The notes under the pieces were generated by a model. That model had not been told where the DNA came from and searched no databases. It was given only the letters and a program-made list of their open reading frames with translations. Source: Pictodentalium vernedei (taxonomy: Eukaryota; Mollusca; Scaphopoda; Dentaliida; Dentaliidae). From it: DNA of 64,000 nt. Location of the stretch: positions 207,039,262-207,103,261 of the forward strand of contig CM062292.1 in NCBI GenBank assembly GCA_031216915.1, read 5' to 3'. Of the stretch, positions 52,656-64,000 are shown one piece after another (the first letter of the stretch is position 1; every line of letters begins with the position of its first letter). The position numbers and the translations under genes are program-made.

Positions 52656-52995
52656 TTGGGATTTAACGACATTTTCGACGCCAGGGTCACTTCGTGTCGG
52701 ACAGTTTTACAGGTGGAGGAAGCCGGAGTACATGGAGAGAACCACCGAGCAGCGGCTAGTAACTGTCAGGTTCCCCAACGTACTAACTCCGCACAAGCAG
52801 GATTAGCATTGGCTGACGACAAGTGCACCATCGACGTGCAGTACGCCTTAGCACAAGCGCAACCGTGCCCCCGCGTGGGCTGTCGGGATTAAGTGCCGTG
52901 CCCAAGGACATAACGCGGTTACCCCTGGCTAGGATCGAACCGCGAACTTTTTGGTTTGAAGGCCAATGCCGTAACCACTGGGACACCGCGCTCCC
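52580..52995 (-). mobile_element. tRNA-headed SINE, full length
   Basis: Minus strand: head GGGAGCGCGGTGTCCCAGTG with box B CGGTTCGATCCTAGCC. The complete body and an AAAT tail follow (TTTA on + at 52583-52658). Confidence 0.85.
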
Positions 52996-53065
52996 TACAT
53001 ATATGATATATGTGAATACTATCGAGTGTCAGATTACAATTCATGATACGCTGTAAACACCCAGT

Positions 53066-53262
53066 CTTAACCCTTTACCTAACCTGAAAAGCAGACGACA
53101 CTTGTAAAAATAATTCTTGAATAACTAATTTTTTTCATTTTTTGTCTCAAAAACATAGGTTATGACCCCTCGTTGGAACGAACTCGAAAAATAATGAAAA
53201 TTAATTGGCGATTTTTGAGAATAGCGCTTTGGTTTTGGCCGTTACGTTAGGTAAAGGGTTAA
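53066..53262. mobile_element. TTAA palindromic MITE, subfamily A
   Basis: TTAACCCTTTACCTAACCTG to GTTAGGTAAAGGGTTAA. It retains only the left half of the GACCCCTCGTTGGAACG core. Confidence 0.8.
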
Positions 53263-54350
53263 CACGTACCCAGAGTCAAGTGCCCTTTTTGATACCCCTG
53301 CACCCACCTTGCCCTGGGATGATTTCGGCGCTCTTGGAAAGCTGCCTCGCTACTACTTGCATTTGGTAAAAGGTGTTAAAAGGAGGGAGGCCTGAAGCCA
53401 TTTTGATTTTTGTTTTGGTGAGTGATAAGCGAACGAAACGAACGAAACTGTCGTTCGCCCATTTTGTACAGGCATACTGTATGTATTGAACCCCGCGAAG
53501 CTTAGAAATTCGATTCAATTCGAAATCGTCCCTATGATTCGATTTGAATCTAGTCGCGCTGATTCGGAAATTTTCGAATCGTCGAGATTTTATGAAAATT
53601 CTATCAAGTGTCCAAACCTGGAAATAAGCAATCTTGTCATTTGCAGAATGAGGTACACAGAGGGTATATTTTCTGATATTATCCCATACAGGGGGCCAAT
53701 TTCTCTTCTTTCTGTTTAGGCTTTATACCTTGATTCAGACTGAGGTTCACGGAGGGTTAATGTAGTGATGCAACCCTGCTGTGCAGGATAGTGTCACGCC
53801 ATTCACCCTCTTTGGACCTAATTTTGCAAATGACAGCCTGCTTATTTCTGTGCTTGCAAGTGTCTCCTCTTGAACTCATCTTCTATCACCAGGCCTACCG
53901 ATTCGACTCGAAATTTGAGATTAGCAGAGCACTTGGCCAATGTAAAACCCGCCCGGTGGTCATTCGCCCCCAAAACTGCCCACAGATCCACATCCGCGGT
54001 ATTTTTGTACTATTCTGCTCTGCCCCACTTTATGTGCACTCTTTGCGCACACAAATAGACATAAAGTAGACATTTCCTGCCAGCAACAGTGTGAACAAAA
54101 GATTTTGAAAACAGGCTCAATGTTTATCGTCAATGCTTTACTGCCTTGTCCACGAATGTAACAGATGTTGGCAGTAAACAGAATTCTCAGTTACACGTTA
54201 CCTTAATGGCTTCTTTATTTACGGTGTAAATCATCGGTTTGTGAAGGACAAAAAAATGTATCGTATGACCATAATCTTTCAACCTACAATATAATAAGAC
54301 ACAAAAATAGTTAAAGGTTATTACTTGGGTGATCGAAGACTGATGTGAAG
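53263..54350. other. Intergenic, no gene seen
   Basis: CGAATCGTCG and TTCGATTC-rich sequence near 53510-53590 resembles a low-complexity segment at 16080-16160. No supported gene. Confidence 0.45.
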
Positions 54351-54600
54351 TTAAGTGGTAGAGTGCTAAATTATTTTCAACTACCAAAAATTGTTAACAT
54401 GTCTTTGTCTTGTTACAATTTATAGGAGAGTGCCTGTGGGCACTCTCCTATAAATTGTAACAAGGCAAATCTTATTAGACTAAATAACATCACTTCAAAG
54501 ATAATATGAAGCACAGCCGCTGAATATGAAGCCTTTGTGTTGCTGTACTTGCACTTCAGAATAAAGCCCAAATATGGGCTTCCAGGACTCTACCGGTTAA
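54351..54600. mobile_element. TTAA hairpin MITE, type 2
   Basis: TTAAGTGGTAGAGTGCT to GGACTCTACCGGTTAA. The same internal order as 48591-48841 includes the GCACTCTCCTATAAATTG hairpin and AATATGGGCTTCCAG. Confidence 0.85.
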
Positions 54601-56389
54601 CCGGGGCTGATATCTTGGCCGATGTGAAACCAACCCAGCAATAACCTCTTTATTTATTGAAACAAATAATTACAAAATATTCTCAGATCGGTTACAGATT
54701 TCGGACAGTGCTATTTCCGACACGAGGTGACACTGGCTGTCGAAAATGCCATTAAACCCATATAAAATAAACGAGACAGTGTTTTTGTTTCTCATTCTTT
54801 TCACAAAGTCCGAAGTTTCCTCCTATTCTCCTGGTTCAGTTGTACGAACGTCTCGGTTTCAACCGTTATCGCTTCCCCACTGGGGAAGCCGCGAGGTTTG
54901 GAGAGCTGAACTATCTCTTCTTCCACTTTGGCGAATCTCCGCTTTCGACTCCGAATTTTAGTTTGCGTTCAATTATCTGTACAACTCTCTTTGTTCTATT
55001 TATCCACCTAATTCTAACTTATTGTCATTGTTAATTCCTCACCACACAAAAACTCAGCTTCAAACCACTCCATTAACCCGAGTAATGCCAAATTTTCCTA
55101 ACTGCATTCGACGAATAATAGTAAGCGATTGGTTGCGCCTAGTAACGCATCAAGGGTGTCAACTCTGGCTTGTTTCGTGTAGGTGGAGATCGGCGTAATA
55201 TCAGCCGAGTTTGAAGTCACATCTGCCGAGCTTGATAATGGGCAACTCTGGGAAAGAAAATCATATCTGATAAATGAAACAATATTGCAGGGGCGTAGCT
55301 AGGATTTTCTATTGAGGAGGGCCATAATATTTTTTTTTGGGGGGGGGGGGAGGTCGATATATGCCACAGGCATATTCGAAGGCCGTAGCCGTAGCCCAAA
55401 CCCACCTCTGGCGTACGATATCTGACGTGCCCTGAGACTGAATCTACGACCCTCTGGTGCTTTAATTTTCCAATTTTGAGGGGCATTGTAATTTTTAGGA
55501 GGGCCATGGCCCCCCTAGCCCCCAACCCTAATATAACATCATTATTCATAACATTATTAGGAATAAGACAAAACACAACGAGGGTAGGGTATGGGTGGTT
55601 GGAATCAACGACCAGAGTTGGAGTTTCTCCTGTATTTCACGCGCGCCAAAGGCGCAAAACTCAAACTTGGGTAGTTGATTCCTGTCCCACGTACCCTGCC
55701 TGAGTTCTGTTCTGTATATATACCACGAATAAACATGAATTACGCGAATGAAGCATACATTTTAAAAGAAAAATATCACCTTCGGCGTCCTATTTACTTT
55801 CTTGCTTGGTGTTGTTTTGTGTCAACGCATTTCATTCTCGTCATAACGTCAGTGAAATGCATAACAAGCAATCAGACGCGTTCTCACATGATGTTCTTAC
55901 ACCTAGGCCGGATTCAACGCGTGGTGTATGGAGCATATTTCCCAATGCCTGTATTGTGTCGTGTAACGTTAAATACACACATCAATCCTGGTATAACAAT
56001 GTGAACGAACCGCTAATCAAAAACGCCCAATCCTGCAGTATGAGGAGGAATCTTCGTGGAAAACGGGGAATTTTAAACTGTGTTCCGTGCCAGCATTTGC
56101 AATACCACATCCCTCACAATTTCCTTTTGTTGGATTGGCCTAGTATATCTCGATTTTAGACTGATGATACTTCATATCCACCCACTCTCTTTTGTTGCCC
56201 CTTTCCCGCTAAATGCTTCGCCCACCCCCACCCCTTACGTATTAGCTAACACTGATCAAAATATTTTAAGATCGTCAATAACTGTGTTTCGAGTTTGACA
56301 ACAGCTGCATTGTTATGATGACTGATGAGTTTATATACTTAATTATACTTAATTACCAGTCAACTACCATCACACGTTCTACGGTATTA
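54601..56389. other. Intergenic with transposon debris, no gene seen
   Basis: GGCTGATATCTTGGCCGAT at 54606 relates to the inverted element at 39105. A segment at about 55291-55535 starts CAGGGGCGTAGCTAGGATTT and ends CCCCCTAGCCCCCAACCCT, typical of hAT-like non-autonomous elements, with a G-run at 55340-55351. Confidence 0.45.
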
Positions 56390-56995
56390 TAAGTTATTGT
56401 GTTGACGGTAACATGGTCTGAGGTTTGTGGCTCGGAGCTTATGTTCAACCGAAACGCGAAGCGTCGAGTTTGAACATACGCCCCAATCCGCAAACCTCAG
56501 ACCATGTTACCGTCAATTCATCACAGTAACGTATATGTTCCAATAAACACTACCCATAGCACAAAACTTACATCGTGAAACACGAGAGGCTTATTTACTA
56601 AACTTGTGTTCGTTAAAAGTTGCCTTGTTCAAGGCAACTTTTAACGATCACAGGTTTATTAAATAAACCACTCGTGTATCCACGACGGTACTGGATAAAT
56701 AATCAATAAACCAGATAAACTCATTCCATCTTAGTTCAAATCGTAAATCGGTTTGTAATTTAAGCAACACTTCATCCGGAACACCGTCTGCTGCACACGT
56801 TAAACGTCCAGATAACATGAAGCGGCTTGCAAGTCACCCCGTTGATGAAGCAGTTACGAAACGGAAGACGTCATTGCAAATGTTTCGCGTTGTGACGTCA
56901 GACGGTAACATTTGCCACTTGAGTCGTAAACATAAAATATACTAAGCTAGCTTTCGTCCAATCAGAGGAGGAGGATTTTAGTCTTATTGGAACAT
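56390..56995 (+). repeat. Dispersed foldback repeat, copy 2
   Basis: The longer, better-preserved partner of 3525-4060. It shows the TTATGTTCAACCGAAACGCG hairpin at about 56440-56470 and the GTTAAAAGTTGCCTTG hairpin at about 56614-56647. It ends near CCAATCAGAGGAGGAGG. Confidence 0.75.
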
Positions 56996-56999
56996 TTGG

Positions 57000-57230
57000 T
57001 TACATTATGTCGGAACGTCAGAGTACCCGAAAAGAACCACCGAGTAGCGGCGAGCAAGTGTCAGACTCTCCAACGTATACTAACTCTGGTCTAGCCGACT
57101 TAGCAGCAGTTGAAGGCAAGTGCACCATTAACCTGCAGTATGCCTTCGTACACAGCGTCACCTTGCCTACGAGTGAACAATCGGGATTAAGTGTCTTGCC
57201 CAAGGATACAAAGTAGTTACCACTGCCTGT
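57000..57230 (-). mobile_element. SINE body fragment
   Basis: Minus strand: TGTATCCTTGGGCAAGACAC, GTACGAAGGCATACTGCAGG and GTTGGAGAGTCTGACACTTG correspond to the SINE body. Head and tail are missing. Confidence 0.7.
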
Positions 57231-57709
57231 CAAGGTCATAGCTTAAATTTACGATTTGATGGTGTAAAAAAATTGTATCTATTTTGACAATCTTTCTCAC
57301 TCGAGCTAAATATAAAGCGTAAAAATGGCTATATGACGGACCCCGAAAACCGATTTGTCACTTCAACAGACCAGTACAAATAATTCATTCGCTGCTAATT
57401 AAGCATGAACTTTTATGTCCATTATTGCGCATCTGTCGGACGCCATAATCAGCTGCTTGATAGTAGATTAAAGGAAGTAAAGCAAGTGTTCTCGTACAGT
57501 TATTATCTATATAATTTTATCCAGTTAATAGACAATTATCGTGAAAACAGCACATCATGTATGTTCTGGACACACACCCATATTACGTCTGGTCTGTCAC
57601 CGAATGTCAGTGTATACCGAAAATACGAGACTTTCAAAGGAACTTGAAAGACAGTTTTAAATTAAGACACAGATCTAAGCGGCCAAGTTCAAGAGAAACA
57701 ATTAAAGCT
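57231..57709. other. Intergenic, no gene seen
   Basis: No recognised feature. Confidence 0.5.
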
Positions 57710-57892
57710 TACTTCAACCAATGATAACCCTGCTTGTGTGGAGTTAATATGTTGGGGAGCTGACAGTTGCTCGCCGTTGCTCGGTGGTTCTCTCCGGGTA
57801 CTCCGGCTTCCTTCGCCCGTATAACTGCCGTGGTCATGATTAGCCATGGTGAAGAAATATGTGACTTTAAACACCAATAAATAAATATAATA
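57710..57892 (+). mobile_element. SINE 3' fragment
   Basis: GAGTTAATATGTTGGGGAGC, GGTGGTTCTCTCCGGGTACT and AAACACCAATAAATAAAT match the 3' third of the SINE family. Confidence 0.75.
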
Positions 57893-58828
57893 CTCTGTCT
57901 ACGTATGGCTTGCCTTCCACAATAGGTATTACCGTCTACCAAAATGCAAATAGCTCCCGGAACTCGAACTTCATATTTCTGATCCTACACTCATATATTG
58001 CCACCGACTTGGCCCGCGACTGTTCCTACTGTAAATATGAGCTCTGTGGCCCCATTTACATTACAACGTGCCTATACTTTCGCACCGATGCGACACCTTC
58101 TCTAACCTATAGCTTGGGACATCCCCAGCTCCTCGCCTACGACACACAGTCTTAGACGGCCTGAGACTGGAATGAAATGTTCGAGACCCCCCCCCCACCC
58201 CAAGACCCCTCCACCCCCACCCCCACACACACACTCTTATTCGTTCGCAAGGACATTAATTTTCACTTTAATTGTTTCTCTTGAACTTGGCCGCTTAGAT
58301 CTGCCCAAGGGCTGCACGTTGAAAAAATTAATTGGTCTACCCCCAAATAATGAATAAGGACTCTTCCGAATGCTACCATTGAAGACACATGGAAGATACC
58401 ACCAGGGTTCAAAGGATTAAAGCAGTCTCAAAAAGGTTGTCCTTAACTTCTGTCATGTGTTTCCTTTTTTCGGTTAACTTTTTCATATTTTTAGCAAGAG
58501 AGTGGTAGGTGTACCCACGTATGTGAAAAATGCTGAAATTAGCATCCCCGAATACAGCAGCTTATTCCACATGCTTCTAGAGATTAATAATTAATCAATG
58601 ATCAACATCATGATCGATCCAAAAAGTAATTGATCGATAAACCTTTACTTTTGAACTACTGTATTATATGGGTTAACAAAGGAACGAACTTGCTCCAAAA
58701 CAGGCAAACATTGTCACACTGACTCACATCAATTATATGAGACAGAATAAAGCATGCAAGTTACTTGCTGACATACTTGTTTACTTGCATGATTATCATG
58801 CTGTATCTGTGACTGGAAATTGTCATTC
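57893..58828. other. Intergenic, no gene seen
   Basis: C-rich tract with CACACACA at 58190-58230. Part of the dispersed repeat also seen at 51420 begins near 58530. Confidence 0.45.
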
Positions 58829-59070
58829 CTAACCCTTTACCCATTGTGGGTAGAAGACGATACTTGCAAAATAAATTCATGAATTACTAAAAATTTTCAA
58901 TTTTTGTCTCAAAAACATAGCTTATGACCCCTCATTGGAACGAGCTTGTTCCAATGAGGGGTCATAAGCTATGTTTTTGAGACAAAAATTGAAAACATAA
59001 TAAATTTGAATGTATATTTTTTGTATATAGGCCTAGTCGGTTTTGTTTGTTACGTTGGGTGAAGGGTTCA
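58829..59070. mobile_element. TTAA palindromic MITE, subfamily A, diverged ends
   Basis: CTAACCCTTTACCCATTG to GTTGGGTGAAGGGTTC. It has a perfect central palindrome around GACCCCTCATTGGAACGAGC and arms TTTTGTCTCAAAAACATAG. Confidence 0.8.
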
Positions 59071-61080
59071 CGCTGTAAATTATCAACGGTATGACAATTA
59101 TTCAGATATCTATTTGTCGGTTAACCAAGGTTAATCCACGTGATTAATCGATCAAGAACCCTTAACCGTTTCATTTCAACATGCTTCGCCACTGAATCGG
59201 TACTGTGTTTTGATGTAATAGACTGTTAGAAAGGGCTCATACAGCCATTTCCAACAGGGTATAACATCACCCTATTTCATTTCAATGCCCAAAGCATCTT
59301 TTGTTTTATTATTATTATAAAGTGGATCGATGTTCTAGAAGAGTTAACAAATGAATACCAATGGTAGTTCTTATATTCCTCCTAGCTATTCATCAAAGTC
59401 TAGTAAAGTAGACGAACATAAAAATTGATTCCCGTAATGTTTTTTTAAGGCGAGAGAGAGGCAAATTGAACGATCGTTCGTCAAATTTGTACAGACCTGA
59501 TACTGAAGTCTCGTTAATACTTACATTTGTAAAATGGCCGGATGCATGAAACCATTATTCACCACTGACTGTTTCAACAAATCAAAATTGCCAAACCAGA
59601 AACTGTAAGAGAAATTTTACAAAGCCTGTGTACAGGTTTGTTCAATGGATAACATGGTCAAGGGAAGAATGCAAATGTTGTGAAACAGCATTATGGAATT
59701 TCACCTTTTTGATTAAAGAGCAGACGAAACCAATTTCTGTGTCCTATGTTTTGAAGGCATGAATAATAATAGCTTACATATTAAGTTTGAAAGCCTTCAA
59801 AATTAAGTTTATATCAATCTTCAAATCTTATTTTAAAATCTTTTCAACTAAGCCAGACAAATATGAATGCCAACGAAACAAGCGCCCTGGGCTGCTTCTC
59901 TGATATTCATAAGTGGAGTGGACCTTTTGGGGGATTTACCGATAGAACGCTGCCCCAAGTGAGCCGGTTTTGACCCAGTTTACCAAACTCAGTAATTCTT
60001 CTTTTCGTCCTGTGGATTTGCCGGTACAGAGTCTTCCAACTGCGGTTTTACGTGTGAGTCCGGCCTTTTTGTTTTGATAGTGAAGACAACCAATACAAAC
60101 ATTTTCATGGGCTCGTTGGCCTACAGTTTGAGCCTGTGGCCCAATTATCTGCAGCAGGTTCCTTGGTCTTCCGTAGGTTTTACACGAGAACATGAGCCAA
60201 GATAATATAAAACTTCTCAAACCATGAGAGATTTGATGGTTCGACAGGGAAACAAATCAACCTTTTTGGCGACATCACACTTTTTCCAGACGAAGCTCAT
60301 TGAAAGATGGAATACGGTAATCGCAAAATTGTGTTGTTTTTCGGGGGGGGGGGGAGAGGGGGGGGGGGGGGGGGTAACCGACACACCACAGTAGAGTTTC
60401 CAGTCGGGACATTTTTGTCTGGATTCCGATTATTCGGGTTTCAGATATCAATTCGTCTGTAAAAGTGATCATGTACTTCCTTAGGAGATTAGCTTTGTAC
60501 TGGTCTTATCGAAATCCATCCACAATTGTGCATGCATGCTACACGCATAGCAACTTTGAACAGACGGACGGAAGTATGGGCGTGCACTCGTACGGACGCA
60601 TCGATGCTTGTTATATAACCCCCACTTCGAGATTATACGGGGAAAATGCCTCGGATGTCGTTGCAAGTCGAGCTCAGTAAAATCGTTAAACATTTAAAAT
60701 CGGTAGTTTCGTGATAACTGGGTCATATATTTTAAGATATGATTTGAAAACGAAGAATGCAAATTGTCAGTTAATTATGAAACAATTGATAGTGCGACTG
60801 CACGTGAAGCTGCGACCATCGTGAATGCTTGATCACGAAGAAATATTTGAACGCGAACGAACGAACTGACACTTGTAAGTCTTGGGTTTGTGATCTTTCT
60901 GTATGCAACAATTACAAACGTTTGTTCAGGAATTGACAAACTAACCCTGACACTTTTATAACTGTCTACCTTTCGATCGTTGTAAGAGGTATTGCAAGTG
61001 TCAACTGGTGCCAAAAGAATAATTGTTCAGAACAGCTTCATAGCAGTACTGAGACGGTGAAGTTTTAATTAACATTTTCT
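59071..61080. other. Intergenic, no gene seen
   Basis: The continuation of the dispersed repeat at 59180-59380, and G-runs at 60343-60354 and 60361-60374. A 94-codon minus ORF at 59936-60220 (with GRPRNLLQIIGPQAQTVGQ) is not recognised and lacks clear splice flanks. Confidence 0.45.
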
Positions 61081-61083
61081 TTC

Positions 61084-61184
<101 letters not shown>

Positions 61185-61321
61185 AAAATGCATTTAGGTC
61201 CGTGGTCAAATTTCGGGTTGCTTGAATCGAAAATTTTGAATAGAATCTCGCCCAGTGAACTCTAATTTGTATCATCAGGTCTCCTGAACAAGAGTTCTGA
61301 TTAAAAAAATAGAAAAAGCGT

Positions 61322-61561
61322 TTAACCCTTCACCTAACATGAAAAGCAGACGACACTTGTAAAAAAATTCTTGAATAACTTATTTTTTTTTCATTTTATC
61401 TCTCAAAAACATAGGTTATGACCCCTCATTGGAACGAGATCGACGAGCTCGTTCCAACGAGGGGTCATAACCTATATTTTTGAGACAAAAAATGAAAATT
61501 AATTGGCGTTGTTTGAGAATAGCGCTGGTCGGTTTTGACGTTACGTTGGGTAAAGGGTTAA
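61322..61561. mobile_element. TTAA palindromic MITE, subfamily A, complete
   Basis: TTAACCCTTCACCTAACATG to GTTGGGTAAAGGGTTAA. The core palindrome is around GAACGAGATCGACGAGCTCG, with arms containing CATAGGTTATGACCCCTC. Confidence 0.88.
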
Positions 61562-63252
61562 GGGGAGACACTTTGTGCAATGCTGAGAACACCTCGAGGA
61601 AAATTTTCGAATCGGTGCGATTCGAATCTAATCGAATCGTCTGGATGATTGTCAGAGCTCCCTCTATCCACGTGGGAGGGTGACATGGGTTGTTTAGCCT
61701 CGCCATTAAAGTATTGGGGGTCGAGCCAACTAGTGTGACAGCGCTCCAGTAGGGAATGACTACGCTGCTGTCTGAGGAATTGTCCGAGGTACCGGGTTGG
61801 GGGTCACCAGGGCGCTGAAAGAGCGGAGGAAGCGAATCAGCACAGAAGCTTGACACAATTTTATTCTATCCTAAAATGCCTTCTTAGTAGACAATAAGTG
61901 TTCTAACAATATAGTATAAGTGAATAAAATAAAACCTTAAGCAAATAATTCGTATGCCATTATGCAGGCAAAAAATAAAACTTCAACCGCAGTATTTGAC
62001 GGTAACTAGAACCTGAACCATAGTGTACCTTCTCTCTTTCTATTAAATGGGTCCCCAGAAAACTAAATGTTATTACTGTCCTATTCGTGGGGGTTAGGGT
62101 TAACGACAAGCCACCCACAGGTTTGTACGAGTGCATAATCGACGGTGCGACTCACCGAGGAGCACAACTGGGACGTGTAATCGAACGCGCCCCAGCTGTA
62201 CCGTCGGCGAGTGTTGCCGCGGAGTATGCGGTCATACAAACGAATGGTGGCGAGAATATATTTTTTTATGACCCTTTTCCTTTTCTGCGTGTAGTGACAA
62301 TTCAATTATTCTTGAGCGCTGGAAGTCGTTATCGTAGCTTTACACCTTAGTCGTGTTTACAGACGACATACCAATAACAGATACGCAATCTTCGTAAATA
62401 CAAACTGCCTCAGTTTACTGGAGAAAGTCTCGGGGCAGTAAACAGAGAAACACGTTATGTGAATAAACACTAAACTTAAAAATGTCGAAATTCGTTGGAC
62501 ATGTAATTCTCATATAAACTAGCTTTTGTAAAAAGTGAACCCTGGTAACGTTGCATAGCTACATAAGTAAAATATGATATTTACCTGAAAGAGTGGAGGA
62601 AGCGAATCAGCACAGAAGCTTGACACAATTTTATTCTATCCTAAAATGCCTTCTAAGATAGACAAAAAGTACCGGCTTATATGCAGATTCACCTCGCCCA
62701 TCTGTCAGAATTTACGATGTAATAAAATAAATTTCTACACGGATTTATTAGAGTCGTGACTTAACGCTGACCTGTGGTCAAAAGCTAATTGCTCAGTGTC
62801 CACCCCGAGGCATAATTTTGGTTACTAATTTCCAATTTACTGACCGTTACATATTTAACTTGTGTAATTTCCATATATTTTAAATGACTACATAATGTAC
62901 CTTTGGAACACCTGTGTGTCTTATGTTGGATAATACGTGTAACCCTTAAATTGCTATACCTGTACTGGTTATAATGTTAACCCATTCACTACCTGTCATA
63001 ATTTCCACTGGCTTCGGAAATTTTGACTCCTGTCAAAAAAACTTGGTGTGTAAGGATGTTATGAAGTGAGATGTGGATAAAGGAACGTCGACTCGCGTGA
63101 CTGTGTGTTCTCACCTTCATGTGCCTGGATATCGGGAATACTCGCAATGCAATTTCCGTGCCTAATCCATAAATAGGCGAAGAACTTCTCCTTCAGAATT
63201 GTACGTGCCGCAACAGCAGTAAAGGGAGATAACCAAATGAGTGATTTTGGAG
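61562..63252. other. Intergenic with a separated direct repeat, no gene seen
   Basis: An 80-bp segment (GAGGAAGCGAATCAGCACAG, CTATCCTAAAATGCC) occurs at 61815-61895 and again at 62584-62664. The 768-bp interval has no recognisable coding capacity. A minus ORF at 61416-61856 partly crosses the neighbouring MITE. Confidence 0.5.
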
Positions 63253-63800
63253 TTAAATATTTCCCAACGGAAAATTTGACCAAAATGGACTAAACTTGAT
63301 ATCACAGGTAAATTGTTTGACATGGAAATTACAATGCTGAGTACATGAGGGTAACTGTAAAATTGGGAATAGAATATTACGTTTCCCATTCGTGATGTCG
63401 AGCATCAAATATGATGTGGTTTGACGTCGATTATATAAATGTATACAAGCTACGAGAAGACAAATTAATAACACAGCACCCGTACTGTGAAATTGTGACA
63501 GTGGTTGTGTCGAGAAATCAAATGTATTTGTGGGGTCTGCGGTAGTTGGCGCGGGCGTATAATGGAAAAGCGGAATCATATTTACTGTTCCAACTCTTTG
63601 ATAGAGAAGCATAGCAGTAGTTAACACTTTAAATTTTCTGTACATGTACAACCAGCCAAGACACGACAAACCTCTCAAAGTCACTGACACAATGCTCAAT
63701 AACAACTCCTGGCTGAACCCATCATTGAGTTTGGTGCCAAGGATTGAGTCGGCGAGTGATGCGAAAGTCACCCGGTTGTTTTTCGCATCTGCAGCTATGT
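63253..63800 (-). CDS. Candidate exon encoding a membrane-protein segment
   Basis: A 172-residue open frame, preceded by a possible acceptor (AGCTGCAG near 63800). It has FASLADSILGTKLNDGF, a hydrophobic ELLLSIVSVTLRGLSCLGWL stretch, a Thr/Pro-rich segment (YTPAPTTADPTNTFDF) and a clear transmembrane-like STGAVLLICLLVACIHLY. The last 40 residues look like read-through. It could be an exon of a membrane protein or an envelope-like remnant. The family is not recognised. Confidence 0.3.
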
Positions 63801-64000
63801 GCTTTAAGTTTAAATGTATTTTATTACCTCTAGCTAAGATTTTTGAAAATTGATGCTCATATATGTGGAAATTCGGAACAGTAATGTTGACTGAGTGGTT
63901 GAAGAATGTCTCCGAAAAAACATTCGTTAGTGCGTCGGTGTCAAAGAATTGCTGAAGTAGTGCTAAATTGACGGGATATAATTTTGTTATGTTTTTTACA

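Overview
This is nuclear DNA from an animal. The host looks like a non-vertebrate marine metazoan, with mollusc or another lophotrochozoan as my best guess and the clade not determined. The reasons are tRNA- and 5S-rRNA-headed SINEs, several Tc1/mariner pseudogenes, TTAA-flanked foldback MITEs, a Ty3/gypsy LTR element, long poly-C/poly-G tracts, and no compact prokaryotic gene layout. No confident intact host gene is visible. There are only a few candidate exons, at about 9.1-9.7, 13.6 and 63.3-63.8 kb. A 100-base assembly gap lies at 15206-15305.

The centrepiece is a complete Polinton/Maverick element at 18408-36510 (18,103 bp). It has terminal inverted repeats of about 500 bp beginning AGTAGGTAATAAAG and is flanked by a perfect 6-bp target duplication, GGCATC. 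Rightward genes are: a small CxxC/H protein, a Polinton-conserved protein split by a frameshift, a zinc-ribbon plus phospholipase A2-like protein, the RVE integrase, the double-jelly-roll major capsid protein and a TFIIS-type zinc ribbon. Leftward genes are: a fibre-like repeat protein, an adenain-type cysteine protease, a very long protein-primed-type DNA polymerase B, a small charged protein, a core-like protein with GLxL repeats, the penton-type minor capsid protein, the packaging ATPase, a small basic protein and a Polinton-conserved 302-residue protein. A tandem pair of related genes of unknown function lies on the + strand just upstream of the polymerase. Together these are a virion-forming gene set (replication, integration, maturation, packaging, capsid, entry-type lipase).

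The element is decaying in a structured way. Eleven in-frame TGA codons and one TAG interrupt six otherwise collinear genes plus the protease. Three genes have 1-nt frame breaks, and one small gene is broken by an 11-bp tandem duplication. The TGA bias and an exonuclease-motif Asp-to-Asn change in a CpG context point to methyl-CpG deamination after insertion.

Left flank (1-18.4 kb): SINEs, TTAA MITEs, three Tc1-like transposase remnants (one with a SINE inserted in it), a 21-bp minisatellite, a 2.9-kb inverted duplication carrying a SAM-like ORF, and a hAT-type MITE with an 8-bp target duplication. Right flank (36.5-64 kb): a lysine-rich coiled-coil ORF, clustered TTAA MITEs, a Tc1-like transposase whose two halves lie on either side of a gypsy LTR element (42503-47357, 194-bp LTRs, AAAAT target duplication), a LINE reverse-transcriptase fragment, more SINEs and MITEs, and long stretches with no recognisable gene.
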